Shown here one piece after another: positions 13,639 to 25,750 of a stretch of DNA of 64,000 bases. The first letter of the stretch is position 1. Every line of letters starts with the position of its first letter. Both the position numbers and the translations under genes were made by a program. Location of the stretch: positions 11,180-75,179 of the forward strand of contig CAJJDO010000047.1 of the NCBI GenBank assembly GCA_905183005.1, written 5' to 3'. The notes under the pieces were generated by a model. The model ran no database searches and was not told the DNA's origin. It was given only the letters and a program-made list of their open reading frames with translations. The stretch comes from Paramecium pentaurelia (taxonomy: Eukaryota; Ciliophora; Oligohymenophorea; Peniculida; Parameciidae).

Positions 13639-15512
13639 CAGCAGATATAAAAAAAAAAAGTTGTCTAATTTAATTAGATGACCAAAAAATTCATAAATTA
13701 AGATTTGAATTCATTATTAATTTGACTATATATTTTTTGTTTAATTAAAAAAATTTAATTAAAAAACATGATTAAATTCCTTTTCTACTATAGATTAAGT
13801 ACATTAATTGAGATTTATAAATTAACTTGGTCCTTTGAACTAATTTAGATTAAAGAAATAAATAAATATAAATTTAATTAATATTCTCTCTACAGAAATA
13901 AAAGTATAATTTTATTGAATTCTAAAATTATAAGAAATTATAGATTATCTAAAATCGTAGTCAAATTTAATCTATATAATTTATTTATTAAACTAATTAA
14001 AACTAAATTTTCAGTCGACTTGCTTCCAAGACATGAATGACCATAGTTTTCTAAAAAATTTAAATAAATAATAAATAGTAAAGTCTTTTATGATAAAAAA
14101 ATGTAAATGAAACTGCAAAATTAATAGTGAATTATTATTGGAAGCAAAATAAAAGTCATCTGATCTATTTAAAATCTGATGCTCTAATGTCAATATATCA
14201 TAAAGGATTTAAAAATTTTATGTTATAGAATTAAATAAAATTATATTATAGTCTGATGCCAAAATTGTCTATCCTTAAAATGGAAGCATAGAGAGATTTA
14301 TCAAAAGTATATCAAATATTAAATAATAATTAATTGAATTTTATTATATGAATTTAAAAGGAAGACAACTTCAAATGATAGTTGGTAGTCATATTAGAGT
14401 TGGTTTAATAAAAAAAAGAAAGAATTGTATATCGAGAAATTAAAGTATGAATTTCTGATGCTAATTTGACTGAGAATCTTATGGTAATTTAAAAAATGTA
14501 TTTAATTAATTGATTTTGAGACCATCTTATTTTTTAAAGAAATTTTGTTATTAAAGAAGAATCTGGTATTAAATTGTGTAGAAAATCAATTGCTTGATAA
14601 AAATTGCTTCAGTTTTAAGGGCTCTTGGTGCAATAATTTATGAATTTAATACTTAAAATACTTTAGAGAGTGTCATTAAATACATTATATTTTTTTAAAA
14701 TATCTCATCAAGATCCAAAATATATTAATTAAAAATCAAAATGCAGTAAATTTTATATAAATGATGATATTTATATTATCATCCCATATCATCTTCCAAA
14801 ATTGCTATCTTTGCAGTTAAGTAATCATTAATGTTTACAATATTGCATAATTATCCAGAGCATTAAAAGCGTAATGTAAATGCATTTCCTTAAAAAATCA
14901 ACCGACTTTCATAAAACACTCTTTTACATTACTTAAAAAATGATTTTATGAAAACGCTTAAAAAGCATGATATAAAAAAATATAATTAATTATCAAAATA
15001 CAAAATTGCATTATTAATCATAATGAATGAAATATTATTATTATTGAAAAAATTCTGTGTAAAAATAACCCATAAGAAGAATTTACAATAAAATTAAAAA
15101 ATGAATTATATATCATAATTTAAATACAGTAGTTAAAATAATCGAAGAGTCTACAATATTCATTTACAATATAATTTAAAATGAATAATATATCAGAAAT
15201 TGTATTAAAAGAATTAATCTCAATATAAATTTATAAAGAGAATATAATTAATTTAATTTTATTCTTTTCTATTAATATAAATTTATTAATGTAAACATTT
15301 AATATTATTTCCTTAATCTAAATTTTAAGATACTATATATCTAATACTTTAGCTAATTTGAATGCTAAAGAAATTACAATAAAACTTTCTTTTTAAATAT
15401 CAGAGAAGGTGTATTTGTAACGATCACCGTTAAATTTAGATTATCAATTTTTTAATTTTTCAATTATTATAATTGAAATCTATGATATATTTTCTTCTAT
15501 ATAAATATTGTG
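13639..15512. other. Intergenic region with decayed coding-like stretches
   Basis: This 1.9-kb gap separates two divergently transcribed genes. No intact gene is visible. On the plus strand a 60-codon open stretch around 14260-14455 ends in TGA, and another open stretch (about 14590-14950) reads like protein but has no good start. Both may be remnants of a dead gene. Two interleaved 10-bp inverted repeats lie at 14871-14953. Confidence 0.4.
14871..14953. repeat. Two interleaved 10-bp inverted repeats
   Basis: Arm A (14871-14880) pairs with 14923-14932, and arm B (14907-14916) pairs with 14944-14953. Both match perfectly over 10 bases, and the order A-B-A'-B' is that of a pseudoknot rather than of nested hairpins. 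Nothing else marks this as a functional element. Confidence 0.4.
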
Positions 15513-17088
15513 ATGAAATTAATCGCTCTATCTCTACTATATTAATTGACATTCAATTTAGGAACCCCTTAGTTTGAAACTGGATTGAAAATCATAATGA
15601 TGTATGGAAGTGGACACATCTTAGAAACTCAATCAACCATTCCAAGATAAATAATTGTAGATGTGCAATTCTCTAATGTTTTTGAAAGTATTCCTTGTGT
15701 CTTTATTCAAACTTCACATATTGATTGGATTGCAGGAGAATAGAATGGATTTATTGAAAAAGTTAGTTTTATAACAACAACAGGTAATTTTACATTTTCA
15801 TTACTTTTTAGGATTCAAAATGCAAGCTATGGCATTAACACCATAAGCTCTTTATTCATTATAATTTTATTGGTTTTCAATTTCTGATTCTCGGTTATAA
15901 GTAATCACTTACGATACATGGGATGTTAAAAACCTAAAAATAGGTTCTGGAGAAAGAACAGTATCATTCACGATTGAACATAACTTAAAGGATGCTACTT
16001 AAGGAATTATATCATTGCTTGGAGTAAAACATATTCATTCTAATCCAATCGTTGAGCTTAAAGTAAACTTTTCATAATTTTTAACATTAGGTTGATCTAA
16101 TAACTTCGTAGACTATTACAGTTTCAGCAAGAACATATTAGCTATCATAAATTGAATTTGTTAGCTTTAATGTTCTTCTTGGTACCGCTTAATCATTATG
16201 GGCATCTTCTATGTAGTCATTAATAAATGCTCCAAATCATCCATTTGTTTCAAGAGAGTCAGGTCCAATTGAACTTATAATGTCAATTGATCTTCCATAA
16301 GGTTTAGAAAATTATTAATTAATTCCTATTGCGACATTAAGAGGCTATAATTTAGACAGCAGTATCAATTTCAGATTGACTTTTAAAAATGTTTAATTGA
16401 CAACAAACCTTGAATTTACACTAAGAACATGTATAAATTCATTGTAATTTAGGGGTGAATTCTATAGTTTATGAAGTTTATTATCAGGGAGCAGTTTATC
16501 TATATAATTCAAATTTCAAAATTTTTGATCTAAATTGTGCGGAGTTATTTTCAGAATGCAATTTCCAAGGTAATTCCATTGTTATTTGTGAAAAAATATC
16601 TGATTTACTAGTAAAAGGATGGTCTAATCCAATAAGATCAATAACAGTTCCAGCATAAAGAAAATTATTACTCTATTATAAAGCAAATTATGAAGGAGAT
16701 AAAAGAGAGTAAACTGAAAACTAATAATGCATAGAACCTGAAATTATTTTATCAGCAAAGTTCTTACCTTAAGCTTTTATTATCAAAATTCTCTTTTTCA
16801 ATATTATTGATACTAATAATTGTTAATATGTTAAGTTTTTCAGCGAATGTAACTATTAAGGGACAATATTTTAAATATCTTAAGGAGAATAATTAAGTTT
16901 ATCTAACAAGATTCCTTTTGAAATAAAGTCAATTAATATTTGTCCTAATGTTATCGTAACATTAAAAGCACCAAATTACTTTGGAGGAGCAATTAAATAA
17001 TTTACTTCTTCACAATCTTGTATTAATAGCTATAAAGTATATATTATGTTTTAATTAATAGTTTCCTAAATATGTAGAATTAAAATGA
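15513..17088 (+). CDS. Secreted H-type lectin / crystallin-like protein
   Basis: A 490-aa protein is encoded in five exons, with introns 15784-15811, 16063-16090, 16431-16452 and 17037-17061. The N-terminus (MKLIALSLLYQ) is a likely signal peptide. Residues about 40-115 fit the H-type lectin fold, with a V-x-F...IP-x-V pattern, a GF turn after the first intron and an aromatic FYWF strand. A middle region of about 170 residues looks beta-rich. The C-terminal part carries two or more Greek-key-like motifs (FSECNFQG, FFSECNYQG, APNYFGG) typical of beta/gamma-crystallin domains. H-type lectins bind sugars and crystallin domains often bind Ca2+, so a secreted or surface carbohydrate-binding protein is likely. 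The lectin call is fairly secure and the crystallin call moderate. Confidence 0.8.
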
Positions 17089-17170
17089 ATATCCAGAAAA
17101 ATATAAATTGAAATGGCTGAATATAATATAATTTCAGATCATATAAAACATTAAGAATTATTCAACTAAC

Positions 17171-18151
17171 CTCATTTTTTTTATCAACCTCTTTATACTA
17201 CTTTCTAATATAATTTTCTCCATAAATGAATTTCTATAATTTGATTTATTAGTTCTTATTATATTCAATTGTAAATATTTTATGGAGGATACTCATAAAT
17301 AGATCAGCATTTCTAATTTTAATTGAGATCAAGAAAAGCTTTTCCATATTTCACTTATCTATCTTTCTTCTTTTTAAATTTATCAGCTTCTTCAATTTAT
17401 CTATATAATCTCTTTTAATTAATCTTGTTTATTGAAATAATTCTGTCTTAGAATGTTAGTTTCAAATCTCAATAATAATTATTCCTGATATTTAAAAACT
17501 AAGGAATCCAATTAATAATTGACTTATGATATGATTATTAACAATTCTTTAATAAGTTAAGAATGTTCAAAAGATTTCTATATATTTTAGGGTCAAGTTA
17601 AATAAAATTTATTTGAAATTTTAAAGACTTATGGTTTATTCCTAGAAATTAGTTAGATTTTTTATCACAATATTCCTTCATTTTCAAACCAAAATTATAG
17701 TAAGTGAAACTAATTGTTTTGGATAGCACTTGAAAAAAACAAAAATTTCTTGTTATATAAAAAAAACATTAATAATGTTAAGGAATTAAATAAAACAAAT
17801 AAATCTGAATTTTTAAGAAAAAATAGGATTCTAAAAGAAATTTTACTGTTTTATTATCCTTGAACTTAATTTATAGGAGAATTTAATGCTCACTGAGTAC
17901 TTAAATGCTGTTTATTCATCAATTACTCTGATATGAATTTAATAACAAAAATATCGATACCAAAAATCTTGCATGATCTTTCATTTGATATCGACTGAAA
18001 TTCCTAAATTCTTTAATGAAAACCTTAAAATAAAGAGTAGAAATTGATGCTACAACATATTTCTTAAAGTAGGGACAATCATGAATGATTATTTTCAAGA
18101 TAGAACAAAGACAGAGTTAAAAATAAGAATATCAAAATGCTCAAATATTGA
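17171..18151 (+). pseudogene. Decayed gene, possibly a histidine kinase paralogue
   Basis: One plus-strand frame reads like protein for about 325 codons but is broken by at least eight in-frame TGA stops. It starts with a hydrophobic stretch that could be membrane helices. Around 17600 comes a segment (LFEILKTYG ... IFYHNIPSFSN) resembling the PAS-like start of the intact kinase just downstream (LFKKLLTAFPDG ... NIQFSNSAF). This suggests a tandem duplicate of that kinase which has decayed. The resemblance is short and I could not align it by program, so the parentage is tentative. That the frame is dead is clearer. Confidence 0.45.
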
Positions 18152-18543
18152 ATATCTAGTATATTAAATTATCTAATTAGGTCTTAGTGTTAAAAAAATT
18201 GAATATATTAATAGATAGATATATTTTAGTTGTTAAGGCTAAGAAGACTATAAATATAGCCAAAATTGATTTGAATTGATTAGAGAGTAATCTCATTTTG
18301 CAAACAACTCATCTAATTAATATTAGAAAACAAAGAATTAATCATTATGAAAATAAATAAAAATATATTCTAAACCTTAATAACAACAATAAAATAAAAT
18401 ATCTCTAATATTTCAAAACAAAATATAACAAAATTGATCTATATAATAATGAAACATTAATATATACATTAATGATATATCATATTTGTTAATAATATAA
18501 AGTTTATAAGATTATTATAATATAGTTTAATAGGTTTAAAAGA
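18152..18543. other. Intergenic, AT-rich
   Basis: There are 392 bases between the decayed gene and the kinase start. I see only AT-rich sequence and no distinct element. It presumably contains the promoter of the kinase gene. Confidence 0.5.
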
Positions 18544-20864
18544 ATGAGAAATCTTTTGGTGTTTGGAATATTGGATCATGTGTTATATATGAGTTTTGTA
18601 GGTAGTTCTGATTATTCAATTGCTTTGATATGTTTATCAGCTGGAATATTGTCAACTAGATTGTTAAAAGAAAATAATTTGATATTTTCAATCATCAATG
18701 TGAGCACAATAATAATAATGGTTTTGAATGCTATGTTATTGTAATCACCAATAATGTATGTGGCTGTAGGTTGTTCAATCATTATGGCAATGAAATCATG
18801 GTGGACATGTTTTATCAGCGCAATTGGTATCATAGTGATAAGTTTAAAAATTGATATTATCACAATTTGTGAAATATTGGCATTCCTATCAACAAGTGCA
18901 GCATATTTATTATACAATCATTATAAAAATAAATCTAAAATCAAAGAAACATCAAAATCTGAAATTGTCAGCATGATAACAAAAAGGGATTCAATATAAT
19001 ATAAATAGAATGTTTTAGAAATTGGTTAATAATCACCGAACAAAGAATTTGAACAAACAGAATACAATTTATTTAAAAAATTATTAACAGCATTTCCTGA
19101 TGGAGTTTTAATATTAGATGAATAATATAATATTTAATTTAGTAATTCAGCATTTAGAAGTTTAATGAATGAAACCTTTGTTGATGTTGCAAAATAGAAA
19201 TTGTTAACTCTAAGAAATGCAATTAATTCAGAATAAGATAATTATTAATAATTGTTTTTGATTTTATATAAAAAGTTGAAATCTAGATCAAAAAGCTTAG
19301 GTAATGAAAAATCAGATTACATATAATTAAAGAGCTCTGTTGATTAGGAAGAAGAAGATTAAAATAATTAAGACAATGAATAACATTATAATAATTTGTC
19401 ATAATCTCCAATAATCATTGATGAAGTTAAGTAAATTTTTAAATAAATGTTGGAAAGAGAGCCTAAATAAGATTTAAATTCATTTACATTAAAGTTCTTT
19501 TAAGATATCAGCATTATATGTTAAGGAGAGATGTAAAAGATATTTTAAGTGATCTTGAAACCTTACATTGCATATAGTAAAGGATTCATTTTATTTATAA
19601 TAAGAGACATAACTCATGTTAATTAAATAGCTGCTCTAGAAAAAACAAATTTTAATAAATCTCAAATGTTATATAAAATAGCACATGAATTCAAAACACC
19701 TTTAAACATTATTATACAAAGTGTTGGTAATGTGTTAAACCCTAATCATAACGCAAACGAATAATGTATAAAGTAGTTAGAAAAATCAATGTAACCAATA
19801 AAATCAATGGCTTCATCATTATTAAGTTTAGTGAATGATCTATTGGATGTAGCATAGTTGAAAGCTGGAAAATTTAATTTGTAATTTTAATAAGTAAAGA
19901 TAACTGAATTAATAAATGAAATAATTGAGATAATGAAAATATAAGCTAATTCTAAAGGACTTTATATGAAATTAGAATAGTAGAAACATGTTCCTTAATA
20001 AATAACAACAGATCCAAATAGAGTTAAATAAATTATTTTAAATTTATTATCAAATGCCATAAAATTTACAGAAATAGGAGGGATTACTATTAATTTAGAT
20101 TCAGATGAAGATTGTGTTGAAATTAAAGTGAAGGATACTGGAATAGGGATACCGAAAAATGAATAAAATAAATTATTTACTGCTTTTGGTAGGTTGGAAA
20201 ATAGTGATAATATAACAGGAGTTGGTTTGGGATTGATGATATCAAATATATTGGCTTAGAAATTAGGATAAGAGATTAAAGTATATTCAGATGGGGAGAA
20301 TCAGGGATCGACATTTTCTTTTAAGATTCTTAATAAAAGGGAAATAGATGATAGTGTTTGTATATTATATGATGATGATAATGAAGGGATTGTGAATTAG
20401 TTAAGAAATATACCTTAGATGTGCAAATATAATGAAATGGTTTAATCCCCTAGTAATATTAGTATGTGTTAATGTGTACAAATATTAATTGTGGATGATA
20501 TGCCTTTTAATATTTCAATTATTGAGAACTAGCTAAAACAATATGATATAATAATAGACAAAGTATTCATTATGAATTTAAAGTATTTTTTAAGGCATAC
20601 TCTGTGAAGGAGGCAATCGCTAAAATTGATGCATATAATGGATGCAATCTACATTCAACATATTAGTATATATTGATGGATATTGAAATGCCAATCATTA
20701 ATGGTTATTAAGCTGTATCTATGATTAGAGAGAGAGTGGATACACGCATCATAGCATGTTCAGCTCATTCTAAAAATGAAATATCTTAATTATCATTATT
20801 TGATGGGTATCTATAAAAGCCTATAAATGTTAATTAAATATTTCAACTACTAAAACATAATTGA
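18544..20864 (+). CDS. Membrane-bound hybrid histidine kinase
   Basis: A 762-aa protein with one 32-nt intron (20563-20594). Residues 1-130 hold about five hydrophobic membrane segments. A PAS-like region (about 175-215, FPDGVLILDEQYNIQFSN) and a Q/N-rich linker come next. The phosphorylated histidine lies in AHEFKTPLN (His381). The ATP-binding N box (NLLSNAIKFT, about 500), G1 box (DTGIGIP) and G2 box (GVGLGL) are complete. After the intron a receiver domain carries the IVDD acid pair, phospho-acceptor Asp702 in LMDIEMP, and the lysine in QKPI. Sensor, kinase and receiver are thus in one chain. The signal sensed is unknown. The gene ends only 30 bp from the convergent RPB2 gene. Confidence 0.92.
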
Positions 20865-20894
20865 TTATATATCAATTTATCTAAATATTATATA

Positions 20895-23800
20895 TCAAAT
20901 TTCATGTTTCAATTTAGATTAATCAAACTTCAATCTTGGAGCAATATTCATTGAAATCAATTCTTAAATTAAGGTCTTTGCTGCATAAGGCATTAGAACT
21001 TAATAAATTTAATTTTAATTATTTGTATTCTTGCAAATATTGCAATAAAATTCTTAATTTTCTAAATTAGCAACAGCAAACAATCCACATTTAGAACAAA
21101 CATGAACTCTGAATGCATCTGATACATCATATGTTCTTTCTTTTAAAAATTTAGCAGTACCTATAATAATATATATTTATTTAATTTACCATGAGAGATT
21201 ATGCAATCTCTTTCCATTTCACCAAATCTTAATCCTCCCTTTCTACTTCTACCATGAGTTGGTTATCTTGTGATTCCAGTTACAGGTCCTCTTGATCTAG
21301 CATACATTTTATCATCTACTAAATGTCTTAATCTCTAATAATAAGTAGGTCCAACAAAAATAGGAATTGAAAACATATTACCAGTATATGGATTAGTCAT
21401 AACTTCATTACCCCATTTTTACCATCCAACTGAATGTAATTCCTTAGCAATATTATTGACTAATATTTATGCAAATGGTGTAGCATCATTAAATTATCCT
21501 TTTATAGAAGCTAATTTTGATGATAAACATTCAATTAAATGTCCTACAAATAATAATATAATTTTACCTATTGTCATTCTTGATGGAATACAATGTGGAT
21601 TAATAGTTAAATCTGGAGATATACCTACAAGAGTGTATGGTAAATCTTCTTATCTGTAAGTCATTCCACAAGTACCTTTTTATCCATGTCTACTACAAAA
21701 TTTATCACCAATTTATGGAATTCTTAATGATCTCACTTTTACTTTTACTAATTTATATCCTTTCTAATTCTCACTAATTAAAACAGAATCAACAACTCCT
21801 CTTTCTGCTCTTCTTGTTAATAATGAACATTCTTTTGTATTTTTTTAACCATTTGCTGTATTCAACATAATATTATCTATTATTAATTCTTTTCCAATAA
21901 TAGGTTCTTCTTCATCTACTTTAGTTCCTGGAGGTACAATTCCATCACTATCTAATTTAATAAATAATTTGCCAGCAAAATTATCACCAATAGGTTTTGT
22001 AATTTTAGTTTCAGTAAAATTATCAGGATCCTTATCTTCTGATTCTTTATATGTTCTATAAAAAACAGATCTAAAAAATCCTCTGTCTATTGCATATTAA
22101 TTAATAATAATTGAATCTTCTTGATTATATCCTGTAAAACAAGCAATAGAAGTAACACAATTAATACCAATTGGAACTTCATTTACAGTGATAAAATCTA
22201 CTGCTTTTGATGATGCCAAGGGTTTTTGTGGATAATGTAAGATATGAACCAATGTATCAAATCTAATATTGAAATTTGTTGAATTTAATCCCATAGCTTA
22301 TTTACCCATAGCACTTTATAAAGTATTTCTTGGTCCTTAATTATGATTTGCAAATGGAATAACTGATGCACAAACACCAAACATCATACATGGATGTATT
22401 TCACAATGTGTATATCTTTTAAAATTCTATGTACCTCTCATCATAATATCAATATCCATGGCTATTAATGAACCTTCTTCTTCTTCAACATCTAATAATT
22501 CAACACATTTATTTTTCAACAATTCTTCCCATTCTTTTACTTAATTTAGTACTCCCTTCATCAACTTTAATTTATTATTCTAAACTATAAATAAAGGTCT
22601 CATGCATCTTCCTGCATCAGTATAAATTCTAATTTCTTTATTTACATAATCAAAATTTATTGATACTTCTATAGGAATGTAAGATTCTTCAGCTGATCTT
22701 AAATTTTTAAATTCATGAATGAATTATTCAGGATTTTTAGTAAATCCTATCCAATTACCATCTACTAAAACTTTTGTCATTCTAGGTATTTCTGAAGCTT
22801 AGAAATCTCCCTAAAGTAAAATAAAATCAAAATCATTTTATTAAGAAACCATAATTAATTTTAATAAGGTTTCTTTATCTTTTGGTTATAAATCATTTGA
22901 AACAGTAGTCATTAATGATAAATTCTTGACAATACCAATTTTTTATCCTTCAGGTGTTTCAGCAGGACAGATGAATCCAAAATGAGTATTATGTAATTAT
23001 CTAGGTTTACTCAATTTCATTTATGGATTAATAGGAGCATTCATTCTTCTTAAATGACTAAGAGTTGCAAATAATGATGTCTCTCTCTTTAATGTTTAAG
23101 CAACTCCTGTTTTGACAACTTGACCTTCTTTACTTCTTCCCCAATTTCCAGTAGCCAATGCATTATCAATATCTTTTGATATTTATTCACCATCAAAAAA
23201 GGATTTAATATCATCAGGTTATCTCATATTCTCAATTTTTGTTTATTATCCTCTTCCTCTTCTTCCTCCATTAATATATTTTTCTAATGCCTTTTTAGAA
23301 TTCTATTTAAATTATTCAAATGATGTTTTGAATACTCCCATCATCATAGCTCCTGCCATATCCAATCTCTTTTTACCATAATGATCTCTATCATCCTAAT
23401 CTGTTTTTCCCAATGATGCATTTAATAATCTATGTACTATATAACCCAAAAAATAAGCTTTTCTATCTCTACTTTCTGTAGATACACCAATATGTGGTAA
23501 GATATTCTTATTAATTAATTTTTTAGCTTCTTAAATTAAAGTTTCTGGATCTTAATTTTCTGCCTTTTTTATTTTATTTCCTATCCATCTAAGACATAAT
23601 TCTTCATCCTCATATTCACCACCTTCCTACAATGAACCATATAACATTTCTAACATTGGACCCATAAATTCATCTTCTAAATTATATACTATCCTTTCCA
23701 AAATCTCCTAATCACTACTAATACCTAAGGCTCTAAATAAAGTAAATAATGGTATTCCTTATGTTGAATTAAATTATTTCACACTACATCTGATAACAGG

Positions 23801-24617
23801 AGTATTTTATATATATCGAAGCTCAACTTTAAAAACATTAGGATTTGAAAATAGGTCTGGTTATGATCTAATTTCAGCCACCCAAGGTTTATTTACTATT
23901 TTACTTTTAAAAACTAACACTACATTATTTGCTATTCTTTCTTAAGCAACTATAACCTTTTCAGATCCTCTTAATATAAAATATCCTCCTTGATCAAATC
24001 CACATTCCCCATTTTATATTCTTAATTATATTAATTCTTAATCTTTTGGATCTTTTTGCAATGAACAAAATCTACTTCTTACCATAATTGGTAATTTGAA
24101 AAAAGGAAGTCCTTTAAATTATTATTTACTTTTCTCTTCTATTGAACCATCCCGTTTATTTCTTTATTACATTGTTACTTCCAAGTCTATTTTTAATTAT
24201 CTTGAATAAGTAAGATCTCTTAATCTAGCAATCATTGGAAAGATTTCCTCCTCAAATTTATCTACATGAATATTCTTTTTCCCCATAAAACATCTTGTTA
24301 TTTAGAATTAATATAGGTATTCAAGATAAGCTATAAAGAGAATAAAATTAAATATTACCTTCTTGCCGCTCTTCTTCTTTGTATTAAGGTTTGACTTTGA
24401 CAACAAATGTCCCTTCATGTCCTCTCACGAATTTGATCACATTTTCAACAAAGCTTTCATACGAGCCTATTTATTATGAGACTAATCCATGAGTTTAAAA
24501 AAACATTCGAAGGACCTTCCAAATGTCATCATTGTCTAATCTCTAATCTTCATCATCCTCCTCTTGCATAGAATCTTACGAAAATAACTTCGAAGACTCT
24601 TCATCAATGTCGGACAT
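20895..24617 (-). CDS. RPB2: RNA polymerase II second-largest subunit
   Basis: A 1,221-aa protein in three exons (introns 24331-24358 and 21161-21189), the usual length for RPB2. It forms one side of the Pol II active centre in the nucleus. Conserved blocks identify Pol II rather than Pol I or III: DHYGKKRLDMAG, GPRNTLQSAMGKQAMG, YPQKPL, GYNQEDSIIIN, GDKFCSRHGQKGTCG and RGPVTGITRQPTHGRSRKGG. The last precedes a C-terminal zinc ribbon (CSKCG ... CNIC) and the PRL-type tail (NIAPRLKF). The start ATG begins an acidic N-terminus, MSDIDEESSK. The gene is convergent with the histidine kinase at a 30-bp gap and is followed on the same strand by the small coiled-coil gene 126 bp upstream of its start. 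Nothing looks degenerate. Confidence 0.97.
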
Positions 24618-24743
24618 GACAAATAAAAATTAATAAATAAGATTTTAAGCAAATATACCATACATTTCTAATTAATTAAACAAAATTAATTCATGATTAT
24701 TTAGTATTCTAATATAAAATATGGTATAAAATATATATAAAAA

Positions 24744-25703
24744 TCATTCATTTCTTTAAATAATAGAATCAGCAACTTCCTTTAAATGTCTTAAGTCTTC
24801 TGATGTTCTTCTATCTTTTTCCCAATTCTTTAATTTATTTTTCATTTTTCTAACATCTTTTTTCATTTATATAATCTTTTATTCAAATTCAGGTGGAAAT
24901 TCATATTTAATTTCATCTTAAGAATTGATTACTTCCTTTATTTTTTAGTTTCCATCTAATATTTCTTTCATATATTATTTAAATAATAAAGCTGGCAATT
25001 TAATATCACTTCTTCTAATTTCTCCGTTATAATTTAATTTCTGCTTCTCAACTAATTGGTTATACAATTTTAATTTTTCTGAATTTTAATGTTAAATCTT
25101 CTTGTTCAATATATCACTATGTAAACTATCTTATTTAACAACTTTAATTTTAATTGGAGATCTTTGAGTATTAACTTTCATATTCTCTTGATTGTTCATT
25201 TGAAGTTAAAAGTTAATATCATCCTAATTCATATTAATCTATTGAATTGATTCATCTTAATTAATATGAAGTCTATCAGTATAGGCTTATATTAATTTCA
25301 ATTTATTATCAACATTAGAAAAACTTCTCTATTTACCTTATATAATCATTAGAGATTACTTAATGAAATTTCATTCTATATAAGAACTTTCTTAGTTGGA
25401 CTCTTTATCCTAACTTATGAATTTTGTTTCCACTTCTCTTTACTATAATTAACTGCTCCACATGAACTCTTTCGTTCAGTCCTTTCTGGTGATATTGATT
25501 GTAATTTTGTCACCAACCTATTCATACTATCTCTCTCTTTTATAAATGGTACAAACTTTTATGCTAACTATTTAGTACTACTACCATTTCCTTAATATAT
25601 AAGAAACATTACTAAATTAGTCTTGATTTACTGATTATTAGATTGCTTATAATCCTCCTTAAGTGATATTTGAACTATATGATATATATCTAGGTCTCAA
25701 CAT
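24744..25703 (-). CDS. Hypothetical coiled-coil protein, 304 aa
   Basis: Three exons (introns 25591-25612 and 25337-25359) give exactly 304 codons plus TGA. The N-terminal half is polar, with an SPER-type motif and basic SP-containing stretches (RSPIKIK, IKSPTKK) that could be phosphorylation sites. The C-terminal third (about 200-304) is strongly charged and predicted helical, with heptad-like runs of K/E/L. I do not recognise a family. It shares a 47-bp divergent promoter gap with the FHA protein gene, so the two may be expressed together. A cytoskeletal role is only a guess. Confidence 0.8.
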
Positions 25704-25750
25704 ATTATTATTTCTTTTTTCTTTTTAATAAATTCAATAATTTTATTTTT
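25704..25750. promoter_or_regulatory. 47-bp bidirectional promoter gap
   Basis: The start codons of two divergent genes are only 47 bases apart. Both 5' UTRs and any core promoter must fit here or extend into the coding regions. The sequence is a run of A and T with no motif I can name. Confidence 0.5.

Noticed and set aside
13418..13681. Plus-strand 87-codon frame
   Set aside because: It is the antisense shadow of the N-terminus of the NACHT-WD40 gene.
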